A stretch of DNA of 64,000 bases from Craterostigma plantagineum (Eukaryota > Streptophyta > Magnoliopsida > Lamiales > Linderniaceae): the NCBI GenBank assembly GCA_027422505.1, contig JAPQWV010000018.1, positions 14,712,001-14,776,000 of the forward strand. Reading direction: 5' to 3'. This document shows positions 46,184 to 57,188 of the stretch, one piece after another (positions within the stretch are counted from its first letter, which is position 1; every line of letters begins with the position of its first letter). The translations under genes were made by a program, and so were the position numbers. The notes below the pieces were generated by a model. The model made no database searches. It worked only from the letters and a program-made list of their open reading frames with translations, and was not told the DNA's origin.

Positions 46184-46883
46184 TGTTGGGGAAGATGACC
46201 CAAAACTCCATGGGAAATCATCGTAGATCGATCGGGAAGGAGTTCGAGCGAAGAGCGCATCGAAACGAAGTCACTGATGCAGGTCACGACCACGTGCATA
46301 TGTGGTCACGGCCGTGACCTAGGCATTAAGTGGAGTTTCTGCTCAATGTCACGGCCGTGACAGTGGATGTCATAGGCCGTGATGAAATCCAGCGAAGAGA
46401 TCTAAGGCGAGCCAAAACTGGTTCGAACGAGTCACGGTCGTGACTGTTGGAGCACGAGGCCGTGACAGAAGGAAGAACCGAAGAAGTTGGGCTACCCGAT
46501 GGCGTCACGGCCGTGACAAAGCATGTAAGAGGCCGTGACGCGTAGCAGTTTCTTGGAAACTGCTGTAACCGAATTAGATGACCAAGTAGGAACCTTCTAG
46601 GTCATTTCTCCTCTATATATAGACCGAATTGGCTCGAATTTTGTACTGTGAGTTACGAGAGAAAGTGGGAAACTTGTAATCTCTGTAAAGTGTTCGGAAT
46701 ATCGTTGATCCGTGGACGTAGACCAAATTTTGTGTCGAACCACGTTATATCGCTCTGTTTTTATCAATTTTCATTCTCTGTTTTTGAGCGAATTATCAAT
46801 TAAGATTGAATCTTTTGATTCTATCGCCACACACCCTCGAAAGATCTTCGAGTCACGAATCTTAGAGCGTCGAATTCTCAACA
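46184..46883 (+). repeat. 5' LTR of Copia E with CACGGCCGTG palindrome array
   Basis: Palindromes at 46304-46319 (GGTCACGGCCGTGACC), 46348-46361, 46431-46444 (one mismatch) and 46504-46517 (GTCACGGCCGTGAC). Three of them are followed after 13-14 bp by the half-site GGCCGTGA(C/T) (46375, 46458, 46531). TATA-like CTATATATAGACC lies at 46612. The array is therefore upstream of the expected transcription start. Confidence 0.9.
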
Positions 46884-46922
46884 ATTGGTGCGGCGGAGCG
46901 TGGAACGACACGCGATTCTCAG

Positions 46923-47666
46923 ATGGCACAGAATAGGTTCGAAATGGAGAAATTCACGGGGAAGAACGAATTTGGGCTATGGAAGCTCAAAATGAAGGCG
47001 ATCTTGATTCAACAAGGCCTAGAGGAAGCCCTGAAGGAGGAGAAGGAGATGCTCCCCACGACTTTGACGGCAGATGCGAAGGCGGAGATCCGATCGAAGG
47101 CGCACAGCGCTATAATCTTGAGCCTATCCGATCAAGTCTTGTGGAAGGTTTCGAAGGAGACGAAACCTGACGAATTGTGGAAGAAACTTGAAGAACTTTA
47201 CATGACAAAGACCCTAGCAAGAAGGCTATACCTTAAGCAAGCACTCTATTCCTTCAAGATGGTGGAAGATCGATCGATTGAAGCGCAACTCGATCAATTC
47301 CAGAAATTGAAGCTTGACCTTGACAACATCGATGAGCCGATGAAAGGTGAAAACAAAGCGCTTCTTTTGCTCTGCGCTTTACCTAAGAGTCACGAGCACT
47401 TCAAGGAGACGCTGCTCTACGAGCGAGACGCTCTGAAATTGGAAGACGTGCTCTCGGCAATCGCATCGAGGCAGCTCACCACCAAGACAGAGGTTCGCAT
47501 GGATCCATCGGGGGAATTGCTACACGTTCGAGAGAAAGCTGCGAAATGGCAAGGCAAGAAGTCGAAGAAGGAAGGAAAGGGAGAAGTTAAGAGTCCCGTG
47601 AGGTGCTACCATTGCCACGAAGAAGGCCACATTCGAAGGAATTGCCCATACAAGGTACACATCTAA
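46923..47666 (+). CDS. Copia E Gag polyprotein (247 codons, open)
   Basis: ATG 40 bp downstream of the LTR. Starts MAQNRFEMEKFTGKNEFGLW and KLKMKAILIQQGLEEALKEE; then LSLSDQVLWKVSKETKPDEL, YLKQALYSFKMVEDRSIEAQ and LLLCALPKSHEHFKETLLY, all typical of Tork/Tnt1-type Gag. It ends with a lysine-rich segment and the zinc knuckle CYHCHEEGHIRRNC (about 47604-47645). No internal stop. The reading frame closes at 47666 with HI-stop, before the protease, which in complete relatives would follow in the same frame. Product: particle-forming RNA-binding protein. Whether it is expressed is unknown. Confidence 0.87.
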   Translation: MAQNRFEMEKFTGKNEFGLWKLKMKAILIQQGLEEALKEEKEMLPTTLTADAKAEIRSKAHSAIILSLSDQVLWKVSKETKPDELWKKLEELYMTKTLARRLYLKQALYSFKMVEDRSIEAQLDQFQKLKLDLDNIDEPMKGENKALLLLCALPKSHEHFKETLLYERDALKLEDVLSAIASRQLTTKTEVRMDPSGELLHVREKAAKWQGKKSKKEGKGEVKSPVRCYHCHEEGHIRRNCPYKVHI

Positions 47667-47749
47667 AACCCTTAATGCTTGTGAGGCTGATTGTGTTGAA
47701 GATGAAGGCTACGAATCGGCCTAAGTTCTCATGGCGTATGGGCAATAAC

Positions 47750-48110
47750 ATGCTAAGGAATGGGTCTTGGACTCGGGGTGTATTTTTACATCACGAGCAA
47801 CAAATCTTGGATTCAAGATTTCAAGAAAATTGAGGGAGACACGGTGGTCTTGGGAAATGACAGCGTTTGGGTATATGGGACGGGAAAGGTGCGTTTGAAG
47901 CTTGATGGAGGAGGTATACGAGTTCTTGAGGATGTGAGATATGTCCCGGCGTTGAAGAGAAACTTGATCTCGGTGGGCGTCTTGGATGATCAAGGCTACA
48001 CAATCAAGATTGGGGCAAAGAACATAAAGGTGCTTGAAGGGTGGCGAGAGGTCATGCGAGACTTCAAGAAGAACTGAATTTACATGCTTGAAGGCGATGC
48101 TTTGAAGAGG
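47750..48110 (+). pseudogene. Copia E protease remnant
   Basis: EWVLDSGC (about 47757-47782) is in one frame, then TSNKSWIQDFKKIEGDTVVL, GTGKVRLKLDGGGIRVLEDV, RYVPALKRNLISVGVLDDQG and KVLEGWREVMRDF follow in the next. The DSG catalytic triplet is present but a frameshift lies directly after it. Coding similarity ends near 48110, where integrase should begin. Confidence 0.85.
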
Positions 48111-48654
48111 TGCAGCCTGGAACTTCAAGGGCACGAAAGGGGCTTCACGACAAGCTAAGGTGTGAAGAAAACCACTGTCTTGAGGTGGAGAACGACTCAA
48201 GAGAAGCTAGGGCGAATTCTGAGATTTTCCCAAGCGATAGTAAGGATAGCTTGAGGTGGAGAGGCTTCGAAAGCGAGGAAGGCGTGCCCTCCATGGAAGC
48301 TCAGACCCACGGGCCGGCAAAGGGGTCTCTAAAGAAGCCGTTTGACAGCTGTAAGTGGCTCGAGGTGGAGCGCCACGAAGCTGTGATTTCTGAGAGTTCG
48401 ATAAGCCAAACCGGGCAGATTTCGGTTGCGAAGAAGGTATGCGTTTGTCTAATCCTTCTTATCTTATCACTTGTGTTGATAAGGTGTTTGAAGGCCCTCT
48501 GATCGAGGGCGGGACGGGCAAAGGTCGAGAGAAGGTTCAAGGTTCGAGGTGGAGTTGGGATCATTGACGTTAGAAGTCGAAGAAAACAATCGATGGCCTT
48601 GATTGATGAGGAACCCTTGGAATTGAGGTGGAGTTCTTGGCTCAAGGTGGAGAT
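48111..48654 (+). repeat. Polypurine-tract-like repeats before 3' LTR of Copia E
   Basis: The nonamer GAGGTGGAG (last copy AAGGTGGAG) occurs at 48182, 48253, 48362, 48546, 48625 and 48644. The last copy, CTCAAGGTGGAGAT directly before the TGTTGG of the LTR, is the real tract. No pol homology in this stretch. Confidence 0.75.
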
Positions 48655-49356
48655 TGTTGGGGAAGATGACCCAAAATTCCATGGGAAATCATCGTAAATC
48701 GATCGGGAACGAGTTCGAGCGAAGAGCGCATCGAAACGAGGTCACTGATGCAGGTCACGACCACGTGCATATGTGGTCACGGCCGTGACCTAGGCATTAA
48801 GTGGAGTTTCTGCTCAATGTCACGGCCGTGACAGTGGATGTCATAGGCCGTGACGAACTCCAGCGAAGAGATCTGAGGCGCGCCGAAACTGGTTTGAACG
48901 AGTCACGGCCGTGACTGTTGGAGAGGCCGTGACAGAAGGCAGAATCGAAGAAGTTGGGCTCCCCGATGGCGTCACGGCCGTGACGAAGCATGTAGAGGCC
49001 GTGATGCGTAACAGTTTCTTGGAAACTGCTGTAACCGAATTAAATGACCAAGTAGGAACCTTCTAGGTCATTTTTCCTCTATATATAGACCGAATTGGCT
49101 CGACTTTTGTACTGTGAGTTAAGAGAGAAAGTGGGAAACTTGTAATCTCTATAAAGTGTTCGGAATAAAAGGAAATCGTTCATCCGTGGACGTAGACCAA
49201 ATCTTGGGTCGAACCACGTTATATCGCTCTGTTTTACTAGTTTTCCTTCTCTGTTTTTGAGGGAATTATCAATCAAGATTGAATCTTTTGATTCGCTAGC
49301 CACACAGCCTCGAAAGATCTTCGAGTCACGAATCTTAGAACGCCGAATTCTCAACA
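48655..49356 (+). repeat. 3' LTR of Copia E
   Basis: 702 bp, direct repeat of 46184-46883, retaining the palindrome array, including a site that is mutated in the 5' LTR (here GTCACGGCCGTGAC near 48901). A 599-codon ORF begins inside this LTR (ATG at 49257) and runs in frame into the gag of element D. Confidence 0.92.
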
Positions 49357-49360
49357 AAAA

Positions 49361-51925
49361 GGATGAAAGAAACAAGTTAATTCAGTTCCTGATGGGGCTG
49401 AATGTGTCATATGAGAGTGTTAGGAATCAGATTCTAGCCTCAGAGCCTTGGCCGGATGTTCGCAAGGCTTATTCCATTCTTGTGACTGTTGAAAGGCAGC
49501 AGACTGTACGAATGATGTATGATCATGTCGAGCATGGTGCTATGATTGCTGCGAGAGGGGGCAATGACAGAAACCTGAAGAACAACTTCAATCATAGGGA
49601 GAATGAGCTGTTAAAGGATAAAGCAATGAAGAAAGGATTGAAATGTGATTTCTGCGGGATGAATGGGCATTTGAAAGATGCTTGCTTCAAAAAGGTTGGA
49701 TATCCTGATTGGTGGAAAGGGAAACGACCTCAGCAGAACAATTTCAAGACCTTCGCTCATGCAGCTGAAACTCCTTTCGATGAGGGTGATAGGAAGGGCG
49801 TGGATCAGGACAAATTAAGCTGGCTCATCAACAACATGAAGATAATCCAGCAAGACCTTGACAATATGCTTCAAGGACAGGGTATTGCTGAAAATGTCAA
49901 CTATGCACATTACCTAGATTTCGCAGGTATGACGAAGCATTTTACTCTCAGCTCGATGCACGACTTGAGTAAGGATTCTTTTAATTTGGACACTGGTGCG
50001 ACTGGACACATGATCTGTGACACTTCTCTTCTTGTCAACCTTAAACCCGTGTCTTGCCCGACACCGATATACCTCCCAGATGGCAGCATAAAAATGGTTA
50101 CAAGCGTTGGTGATCTGAAATTAACAGACACATTAGTTCTGAAAGAATGTCTTTTTGTGCCAACCTTTCGATTTAATCTTTTATCCATCAATAAACTATT
50201 CACATATTCTAACATTGATTTCTTCTTTTCTGCCAAATTTTGCCTACATCAGGACCGAACCCATAAAGGCTTGCTGGCTGTTGGAGAGATAAAGGACAGG
50301 CTGTACACACTTACCAAAAAGTCTTTCAAACAAGAAACTATTCAACAGTTCACCCTTACGTATAAGGATCATCCTTTTCTAAAACTCTGTTTTTCAGGTG
50401 CTTATTTACATCATCTTTCAAATTCTGTTTCTCATGTAACCTTTGACACATGGCATATGCGCTTAGGACATCCATCCACTTTGGCAATTCAAAGTTTGAA
50501 GCTACCTTTTTCTGGTCATGTCAATAGCACACCATGTGAAATCTGTCCTATGTCGAAACAATGTCGAAAGAAATTTTCTTTAAGTGAAATACATTCTTCA
50601 AAGGCTTTTGAATTGATACACGTTGACATTTGGGGTCCTTATACTCAACAAGCTCTTACTGGAGCACATTACTTTCTCACGATAGTAGATGATTTCACTA
50701 GAGCTACTTGGACTTTTTTCATGAACAACAAGACTCGAACTGTGACTGTTTTGGAAAAAAATTTTAGAATGATCCAAAACCAATTTAGCACAACAGTCAA
50801 GATGTTAAGGTCTGATAATGGATCCGAATTCTTAATTTCAGGCTGTCAAAAACTTTTATCTCACCTAGGCATCATCCATAAAAAATCTCGTGTTGATACG
50901 CCACAACAAAATGGTGTTGTTGAGCGAAAACACAAGCATATTTTCCAAGTTGCAAGAAGCTTGATGCTGCACTCTAATTTACCAAAAAAAACTTTGGGGA
51001 GAGTCAATCCTCACAGCCACTTACTTGATAAACCGAACACCTTCCTCAGTCCGTAAGATGAAAACTCTGAGATTCTTTACCACACACCACCAGATTTAAC
51101 AAACCTAAGAGTATTTGGATGCCTCTGTTTTGCAACAACACTTTACCTCATAAGGATAAATTTGCGTCTAGGGCTCATAAATGCATTTTCATTGGCTATC
51201 CTTCTGGCCAAAAGGCCTATAAGCTGTATGATTTTACTGCACAAAGAATTCTTGTATCACGAGATGTGCACTTTCATGAATCGCAATTTCCTTTTCAAAA
51301 TTTAGAGTCCGCAAAAATTTCACATCCTTCTAATTTGAATGCTAGATCTGGATGGATGTTAGATAGCACATGCATACATGAACCGTCACCTACTCATACT
51401 ATACAACCAACAATAGACACTCCAGAGCCATTTATGCAATCTGTTGAGCCTTCCCTTAGTTCACACGCTTCTATACCAATCCCAGATACTAATATCTCTC
51501 ATGAACAAGCATCTGACAATGGTCATTTGCACTCCCCTACTTCTCTATCACAACATGTTTCAGCACCTTCTCTTTCACATCTACGAAAAAGTACCAGAAC
51601 TACTCATGCCCCTCATTGGATGAAAGACTATGTTACAAATATTGTGCAATCAGACTTGGACTTGTCTCTTCAGCACCAGTCAGTGCCATATGCTGCCACA
51701 AAGTACACACCGTCAGTTTTTTCTTTCATTTCTACTCCTCATTTATCATCAGATCATTTGTCCTTTTTAGCTCAATTGGACACTGTTAAGGTTCCAAGCT
51801 CTTATGTTGATGCAAGGAATGATCCCCACTGGATCAGGGCCATGAATGCTGAAATTCAGGCCTTAGAGGACAATGGTACTTGGGAATTGGTGGAGTTACC
51901 GAAAGGTAAGCGGGCCATTGGAAAC
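49361..51925 (+). pseudogene. Copia D gag C-terminus, protease, integrase and start of RT
   Basis: Gag resumes as KKDERNKLIQFLMGLNVSYE, with knuckle CDFCGMNGHLKDAC (about 49647). Protease active site is LDTGATGHMICD (about 49987). Integrase has the zinc domain (WHMRLGHP ... CEICPMSKQC), Asp in HVDIWGP (50620), Asp in RSDNGSEF (50809), Glu in NGVVERKHKH (50911). A frameshift at about 50990 is followed by CIFIGYPSGQKAYKLYDF and VHFHESQFPF, a Ser/Pro-rich linker and the RT lead-in DPHWIRAMNAEIQALEDNGT, cut at 51925 by element F. One 599-codon ORF (49257-51056) covers gag C-terminus to integrase without a stop. Confidence 0.9.
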
Positions 51926-53680
51926 TGTTGACCTTTTTGGTCCATAAGTGTTAGAGAGTTTTGATGAACGATGTAATTGTAATGACGTTAGGTCTATAAA
52001 TTAAGCAATTCGATTTGTGATTAATATAACGTTTAAGTTCATGAAAATATTCGACCGTGCCTTGATTATGAGCTTTAAAATTGATTAAAGTGTTGAATAT
52101 TTGATTTGCATATGAGTTTGTGATATGGTGATGAGACTATGTGATCGCATGTTATAGACAGCCCATGTGAAAGATATATCGTTCTACGCTATATATGGAA
52201 ATTACGCATGAGATATCCTGTTGAGCTATATATGGAAAATATGTTGTTTATATATATATGAAAAGTGATATATCCGTTGATACTAGTTTATTCCTGGACA
52301 AAAATCACTTATACGATTCTTTGCATGCTTTCCACTGAATTTAATGTGCAATATTAAATTGATATCTTTCCTTATGCTGATTGGATATTATATTTAGGGA
52401 AGATTTGATTTGATTGACTTTGTGGATAAGATGTTATTATATGGTATATGCGGTAAAACGGATGTGATCTCTGAAATAAGGAAAGTTCTGCCATGATATG
52501 ATAAATCAAATTAAATATGCCCTGATCTGATTTACGTGCTAAACATGGTAAATATATTGATCTAATACTATGAGCTGTACATGGAAAACGTGTTTATGTG
52601 ATGCTATCTCATGTGCTATGTTTGGAAAGTTAGTCTTGACTGATTTGCACCAGAAACAGATAGCAGAGAATCACTTATGGAAAGTTCTGATATGGTAAAT
52701 ATATGCGAAGTGATTAAATATGCATGAGAACGAAATTGAGTCTTTATGTGGAATATATTCATGCTTAAATGAGCTCTTATATGGAAAATAATCATGCTTT
52801 AACGTGCTTATGACCGTTGTGATGATTTGTTAAAAAGCATGACTTATATGGTATGATTGACTCGAAAATTGCATGGGAACTATGCTTGATTTGGTGATTA
52901 TTATATGATATGGTTTTCCATGTGAAGTGTTGATTGAAAAGGTTTATATATGAGACACACTTCAGAGTTTCGAAGCACTTAGATTTTGCGAACCTACGAA
53001 TATAAGCGTACGAGAGAAAATTGAGCAGAAAGATACTAAGAGATTCCTGAACCTTCCACTTGTGATGGCTTTCTGCCTGCCTGAGCGTTAACCTGCATAG
53101 CCATCACTGAGCGAGTGATTTATCCGATTATTCCATCATCCCCTCCATACATTCTGTCTTCGAACGTGTTGTCTTCGGACGTGAGCAATACTAAGGAGGC
53201 AAGGTCGACGTTTACACACACGAGAAGGGACGGACAAGTCCAGGGGCCCTTCGATAGCGAGCTGTGTCTGTCGGGATCAAGGAGATTCCGAGGAACGAAA
53301 CTCGGCGTGTGGTAACCTAGTAGTGGCTAGTGTGCAACTTGTTTCGGTTGTGTATTGGGCTAACCAATCAGTTTTGTATCCAGCTATGGTGCATTATAGT
53401 GATTGGCTAAACTCTTGGGGAGCAAACCCCAAGGAGAGGAGTAAACCTCGGTTGGGGATATAACCTCTATAAAAATCATGTCTCGCATTTACTTTTCAGT
53501 TATTTCGTTATCACAGTGAGACAGACCCGAAACACATCCGACGAACTAGGATATATCAGGCATACACATCACAAGCATCAATATGCATATCCAAGTCACT
53601 ACAACTTAGAATTTGTCAAAAGAAGCAAAAATTTCTATAGGCCTAATTCACCCCCCCTCTTAGGCACATTTATATCTTCA
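51926..53680 (+). repeat. 5' LTR of Copia F (1755 bp)
   Basis: TGTTGACCTTTTTGG ... TTATATCTTCA. Much of 52180-52860 consists of loosely spaced copies of a TATATGGAAAAT-type motif (for example 52188, 52231, 52577, 52673, 52690, 52780). No partner LTR in the window, so the ends rest on TG/CA and the primer site. Confidence 0.8.
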
Positions 53681-53682
53681 TT

Positions 53683-53694
53683 TGATATCAGAGC
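53683..53694 (+). other. Primer binding site of Copia F, one mismatch
   Basis: TGATATCAGAGC against the usual TGGTATCAGAGC for initiator tRNA-Met. Confidence 0.85.
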
Positions 53695-53740
53695 CAGGTT
53701 ACTCAAACGACGGGCCTAACAAGCCCGAGTTAAAGATCTA

Positions 53741-55530
53741 ATGGCTTCTTCGAGTTTTGATGTTTTTGCAGAGGGACAATCCCATTCCAGGCCACCACTC
53801 TTCGACGGGACAAACTACGCCGTATGGAAAAATCACATGAAGGAATTCTTGATCGCTACAGACTACGACCTGTGGGATATCATCGTGATAGGACCTTACA
53901 TTCCAAAAAACGAAGATGGAACTCCAAAGAAAGGCCCTGATTACAATATAGCAGACAAGCGAGGAATCTCCCTCAATGCCAAGCAAAGAACATGATAGCT
54001 TGCGCGCTCACAAGAGAAGAGTACAATCGTGTGAGCTCATGTGAATCTGCCAAAAATATGTGGGACATGCTTCAAGTCACACATGAAGGAACCACTCGGT
54101 TGTGCAAGAAAGGATAGCCCTCTTGACTCACCAATACGAGTTGTTCAAGATGGAGGACAACGAGACCATAAGCCACATGTATGCCAGATTCATGAACATC
54201 ATTAATCAAATGTTCTCGTTGGGAGAAGATGGTGAGAAGGTGCGAAAAATCCTGAGATCTCTTCCTAGAGAATGGAATCCCAAAGTGACTGTCATCTACG
54301 AAGCAAAGGACTTGGACGAACTTTCAGTGTCAGAACTGATCGGATCTCTGACCACCTACGAGATGACTCAGTTCTCCATCAAGGGAAAACCACCAGTCCG
54401 AAATCAACCAAGCATCGCCTTCAACACTGAACAAGACAACGACTCTGAGGGCGAAAAAGAAGAAACTGAGGAAGAACTGTTGGAACAGATCGGCATGCTA
54501 ACCAGGAAATTCGACAAATTTCGGCTAATAAGAAAATTCAAAGGAAACTCCAAGTTCCAGCCTCGGAACAAGGAAATATCATCATCCGGCAACAATGTAC
54601 AGAAATGCTTCAAGTGCAACAAGCCAGGCCACTTTACTTCAAACTGCCCGATGGAAAATGGTGACAAAAAGATAAAGAAGCAAAAGGCCATGGTCACAAA
54701 CTGGGAAAAGGTCGGAAGCGAAGAAGAGGAAGATCTCGCCTACATGGCCGCTGATGATGATCAGGTATCGGATTCATCCACTATTAAGAAAATATTATTT
54801 CTGAATGAATTATATGCTAGGCAAGATGAATCTCATGATAACGCTTCCTCAGTCTTTGAAGTAGATGAAAAAGAAGAGATGTTCGAAATAATTCAAAATG
54901 CAGAAAGAAGGATTAAGTCACTCAACTCACAAGTAAAGGGTCTAATTAGGCAGCGAGATGAAGTAGCTAGAGAGAAGCATCAAACGGATCTAGAAAATGA
55001 GCGCCTGAGAGCCGAGCTAGAGACTCTTAAGAAAGAGAACGCTTTGTGTAATTGCGAGAAGTTTAGGAAGCAAAAATATATATCTAGAGACATGTCTGCT
55101 CTTAAGGATTTCTTAGAAGAAAAATCTCGTACTAATGTTAGACTCCTTGAAGGACAACAAATCTTGATATGTTACTTAGTATTCCTGCACATATCGGAAA
55201 AACAGGAATAGGATATTCTACGACACATGAACACGCTGCACCTCCACAAAATGTTAGGAAACCTAAATGTTTTTCATGTGGTCGTCTTGGTCATTATGCT
55301 AACCATTGTTTCTTGAAGAAAGCTGATAAATCTAGATATGTCTGGAGACCTAAGAAAGTTCCTGAAGTTTCTATATCTGGCCAGCTTGTGTCTGAGAGAT
55401 CACAGCCTGCGATACATGATATACCACGTGTTAACAGGAATTATTTTGCTGCTAACCGTTTAGGACCCAATCAAATTGGACACCTCAGAAAAGAACTGAT
55501 TCATGCAGGTACAAAGAAGAAAATCCAGTA
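53741..55530 (+). pseudogene. Copia F gag, broken
   Basis: ATG at 53741: MASSSFDVFAEGQSHSRPPL, FDGTNYAVWKNHMKEFLIAT. A frameshift near 53990 and another near 54100 precede the 369-codon ORF 54102-55211, which has HQYELFKMEDNETISHMYAR, the knuckle CFKCNKPGHFTSNC (54606-54647), an acidic segment (EEEEDLAYMAADDD) and a coiled coil (about 54900-55060). A second knuckle, CFSCGRLGHYANHC (55268-55309), lies in another frame, followed by SRYVWRPKKVP. Two knuckles around a coiled coil is the same plan as element C Gag. Confidence 0.87.
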
Positions 55531-56835
55531 AGAAGAACAAGTGGTACCTCGACAGTGGGTGTTCCCACCATATGTCGGTGAAAGCGTATGATGGAGGATA
55601 TGTCCTACACCGACAACACAAAAGCTAAGGTTATAGGAGTTGGAACTGTCGGTAACACTTTACATACTACTATAGATGACGTATGGTTAGTTAAGAATCT
55701 AGAACATAATCTCATTAGTATTAGTCAACTATGTGATAAAGGTCATACGGTCACGTTTGAAAACGATAAGTGCGTTGTTAAAAATGAAAATGGGGTATTG
55801 TTTAGTGCATCTAGGGATAGAAATATTTACTGTATTACACTGGATGATATTTCTGACCAGAATGTCAAGTGTTTAGCAGTGACACAGTATAACACCTGGT
55901 ACAGACACTTAGGACATGCCAATATGGAACTACTGTCTCACCTGACGAGTAATGCACTGGTACGAGGTGTTCCTGACATAAAGTTCGTCAAGGATAAAAC
56001 ATGCAAGGCGTGCCAAATGGGCAAGCAGACAAAGACATCGTTCAAAACAAAGAATATGATATCCACATCCAGACCACTGGAATTACTGCATCTCGACCTT
56101 TTTGGTCCCGTTCAAACGATGTCACTGCGAGGTAAAAGATATGCCTTTGTCATTGTTGATGACTATTCCAGGTATACATGGGTGATATTCCTTGCTCATA
56201 AGAATGAGGCATTAGATAGCTTTGCATCACTAGTCAAGAGACTTGAGAACGAAAAAGAAATGAATCTATGTAGGATACGCACGATAACGGTTTGGAATTT
56301 GATAGTAAGTCATTTGCATCATTCTGTGATCAATATGGATATAGTCATAATTTCTCTGCTCCTATAACCCCCAACAGAACGGTGTAGTTGAACGTAAAAA
56401 CAGGGTATTGCAGGAAATGGCTAGATCTATGTTACATGAGTATGATGTTCCTAAACAGTTTTGGGCGGAAGCCGTTAGTACAGCTTGTTATGTGTCTAAC
56501 CGTGTCTTCCTTAGGCCGATATTAAAGAAGACTTCTTATGAAATCTGGCATGGTAGAACTCCAAATATAAGTTACTTTCATGTATTGGATGTAAATGTTT
56601 TGTCTTGAACGATAGAGATAAGAGAGGAAAATTTGACTGTAAGGTTGATGAAGGGATATTCCTTGGTTACAGTCTTACGTCTAAGGCATATCGTGTTTAT
56701 AATAAAAGAAAGCTAACTGTTCAGGAATCCATACATGTTAGTTTTGATGAGATACCTAACGCAGATGCTACTGATGAGGAAGGTATAGAATTGCCTTGTG
56801 CAGAATTGCAGGATATTAAAGACAGTGAGGAAGAT
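55531..56835 (+). pseudogene. Copia F protease and integrase, broken
   Basis: Protease WYLDSGCSHHMS (55542-55577) is intact at the motif but followed by a frame change; VWLVKNLEHNLISISQLCDK and the pre-integrase HLGHANMELL ... CKACQMGK come in the ORF 55588-56367. Integrase Asp in HLDLFGP (56091), a second Asp region in a shifted frame (DNGLEF, about 56284), Glu in NGVVERKNRV (about 56380). C-terminal GIFLGYSLTSKAYRVYNKRK is in ORF 56605-56910, whose last codons come from the LTR of element G. At least three frameshifts. Confidence 0.87.
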
Positions 56836-57142
56836 TGTTGGTCCCGAATGCACCAAACAAGGAATCAAAGAGGCTTTAATGGAATGAAAAGGGAGTATTC
56901 TCACCTTTGAGTGTGTGTAGTGTGTGAAAAATTTGGATAAGCCTTTGATCTTTGATTACTTTCAAAAGTGAGTTGGTAACACCTTATATACCACATTAAC
57001 CCTAGGTATATTAAGGCCCAATCACTAAATATTAATTAATTACAATCTTGTCTAAAGCCCAAGCTAAAGATAATTACAAAATTAATCCCAAGACTTAAAC
57101 TATTGACACAATCAATTAAATATCCTAACAATCTCCCCCTTT
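56836..57142 (-). repeat. 3' LTR and polypurine tract of Copia G
   Basis: Minus strand LTR TGTTAGGATATTTAATTG ... GGGACCAACA, 295 bp (56836-57130), directly preceded by the tract AAAGGGGGAGAT (57131-57142). The TATA-like TATATAAGG lies near 56982 on the minus strand. Confidence 0.85.
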
Positions 57143-57188
57143 GTGTCAATTGTTGGGAGTCTTGAATCTTGAGCGTAGCGGTGGTGGA

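Larger units (their letters stand above)
46184..49356 (+). mobile_element. Non-autonomous Ty1/copia element E nested in D
   Basis: LTRs of 700 and 702 bp (TGTTGGGGAAGATGACCC ... GAATTCTCAACA), target duplication AAAAG at 46179-46183 and 49357-49361. The interior holds gag and the protease start only; integrase, RT and RNase H are absent, and a 580-bp stretch rich in GAGGTGGAG follows. Gag and protease motifs (YVPALKRNLISVGVLDDQGY) place it with Tork/Tnt1-like Copia. LTR identity is about 95% by eye. The LTRs carry a striking CACGGCCGTG palindrome array. Confidence 0.92.
45384..51925 (+). mobile_element. Ty1/copia element D, interrupted by E and truncated by F
   Basis: LTR, primer site, gag (split by element E with target duplication AAAAG), protease, integrase and the first residues of RT. 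At 51926 the LTR of element F begins and the rest (RT catalytic core, RNase H, 3' LTR) is not in the window. The Gag N-terminus (UBN2_3-like) and DTGATGHM protease mark a Copia lineage different from the Sirevirus-like elements. Confidence 0.88.
51926..56835 (+). mobile_element. Sirevirus-like Copia element F, cut by element G
   Basis: Long 1755-bp LTR, primer site, gag with two zinc knuckles, protease and integrase, up to the integrase C-terminus, where element G starts at 56836. The LTR end with CACCCCCCCTCTTAGGC and the Gag structure fit Sireviruses. RT, RNase H and the 3' LTR would lie beyond G, outside the window. The sequence before the LTR is GAAAC (51921-51925), a possible target duplication. 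Confidence 0.87.
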
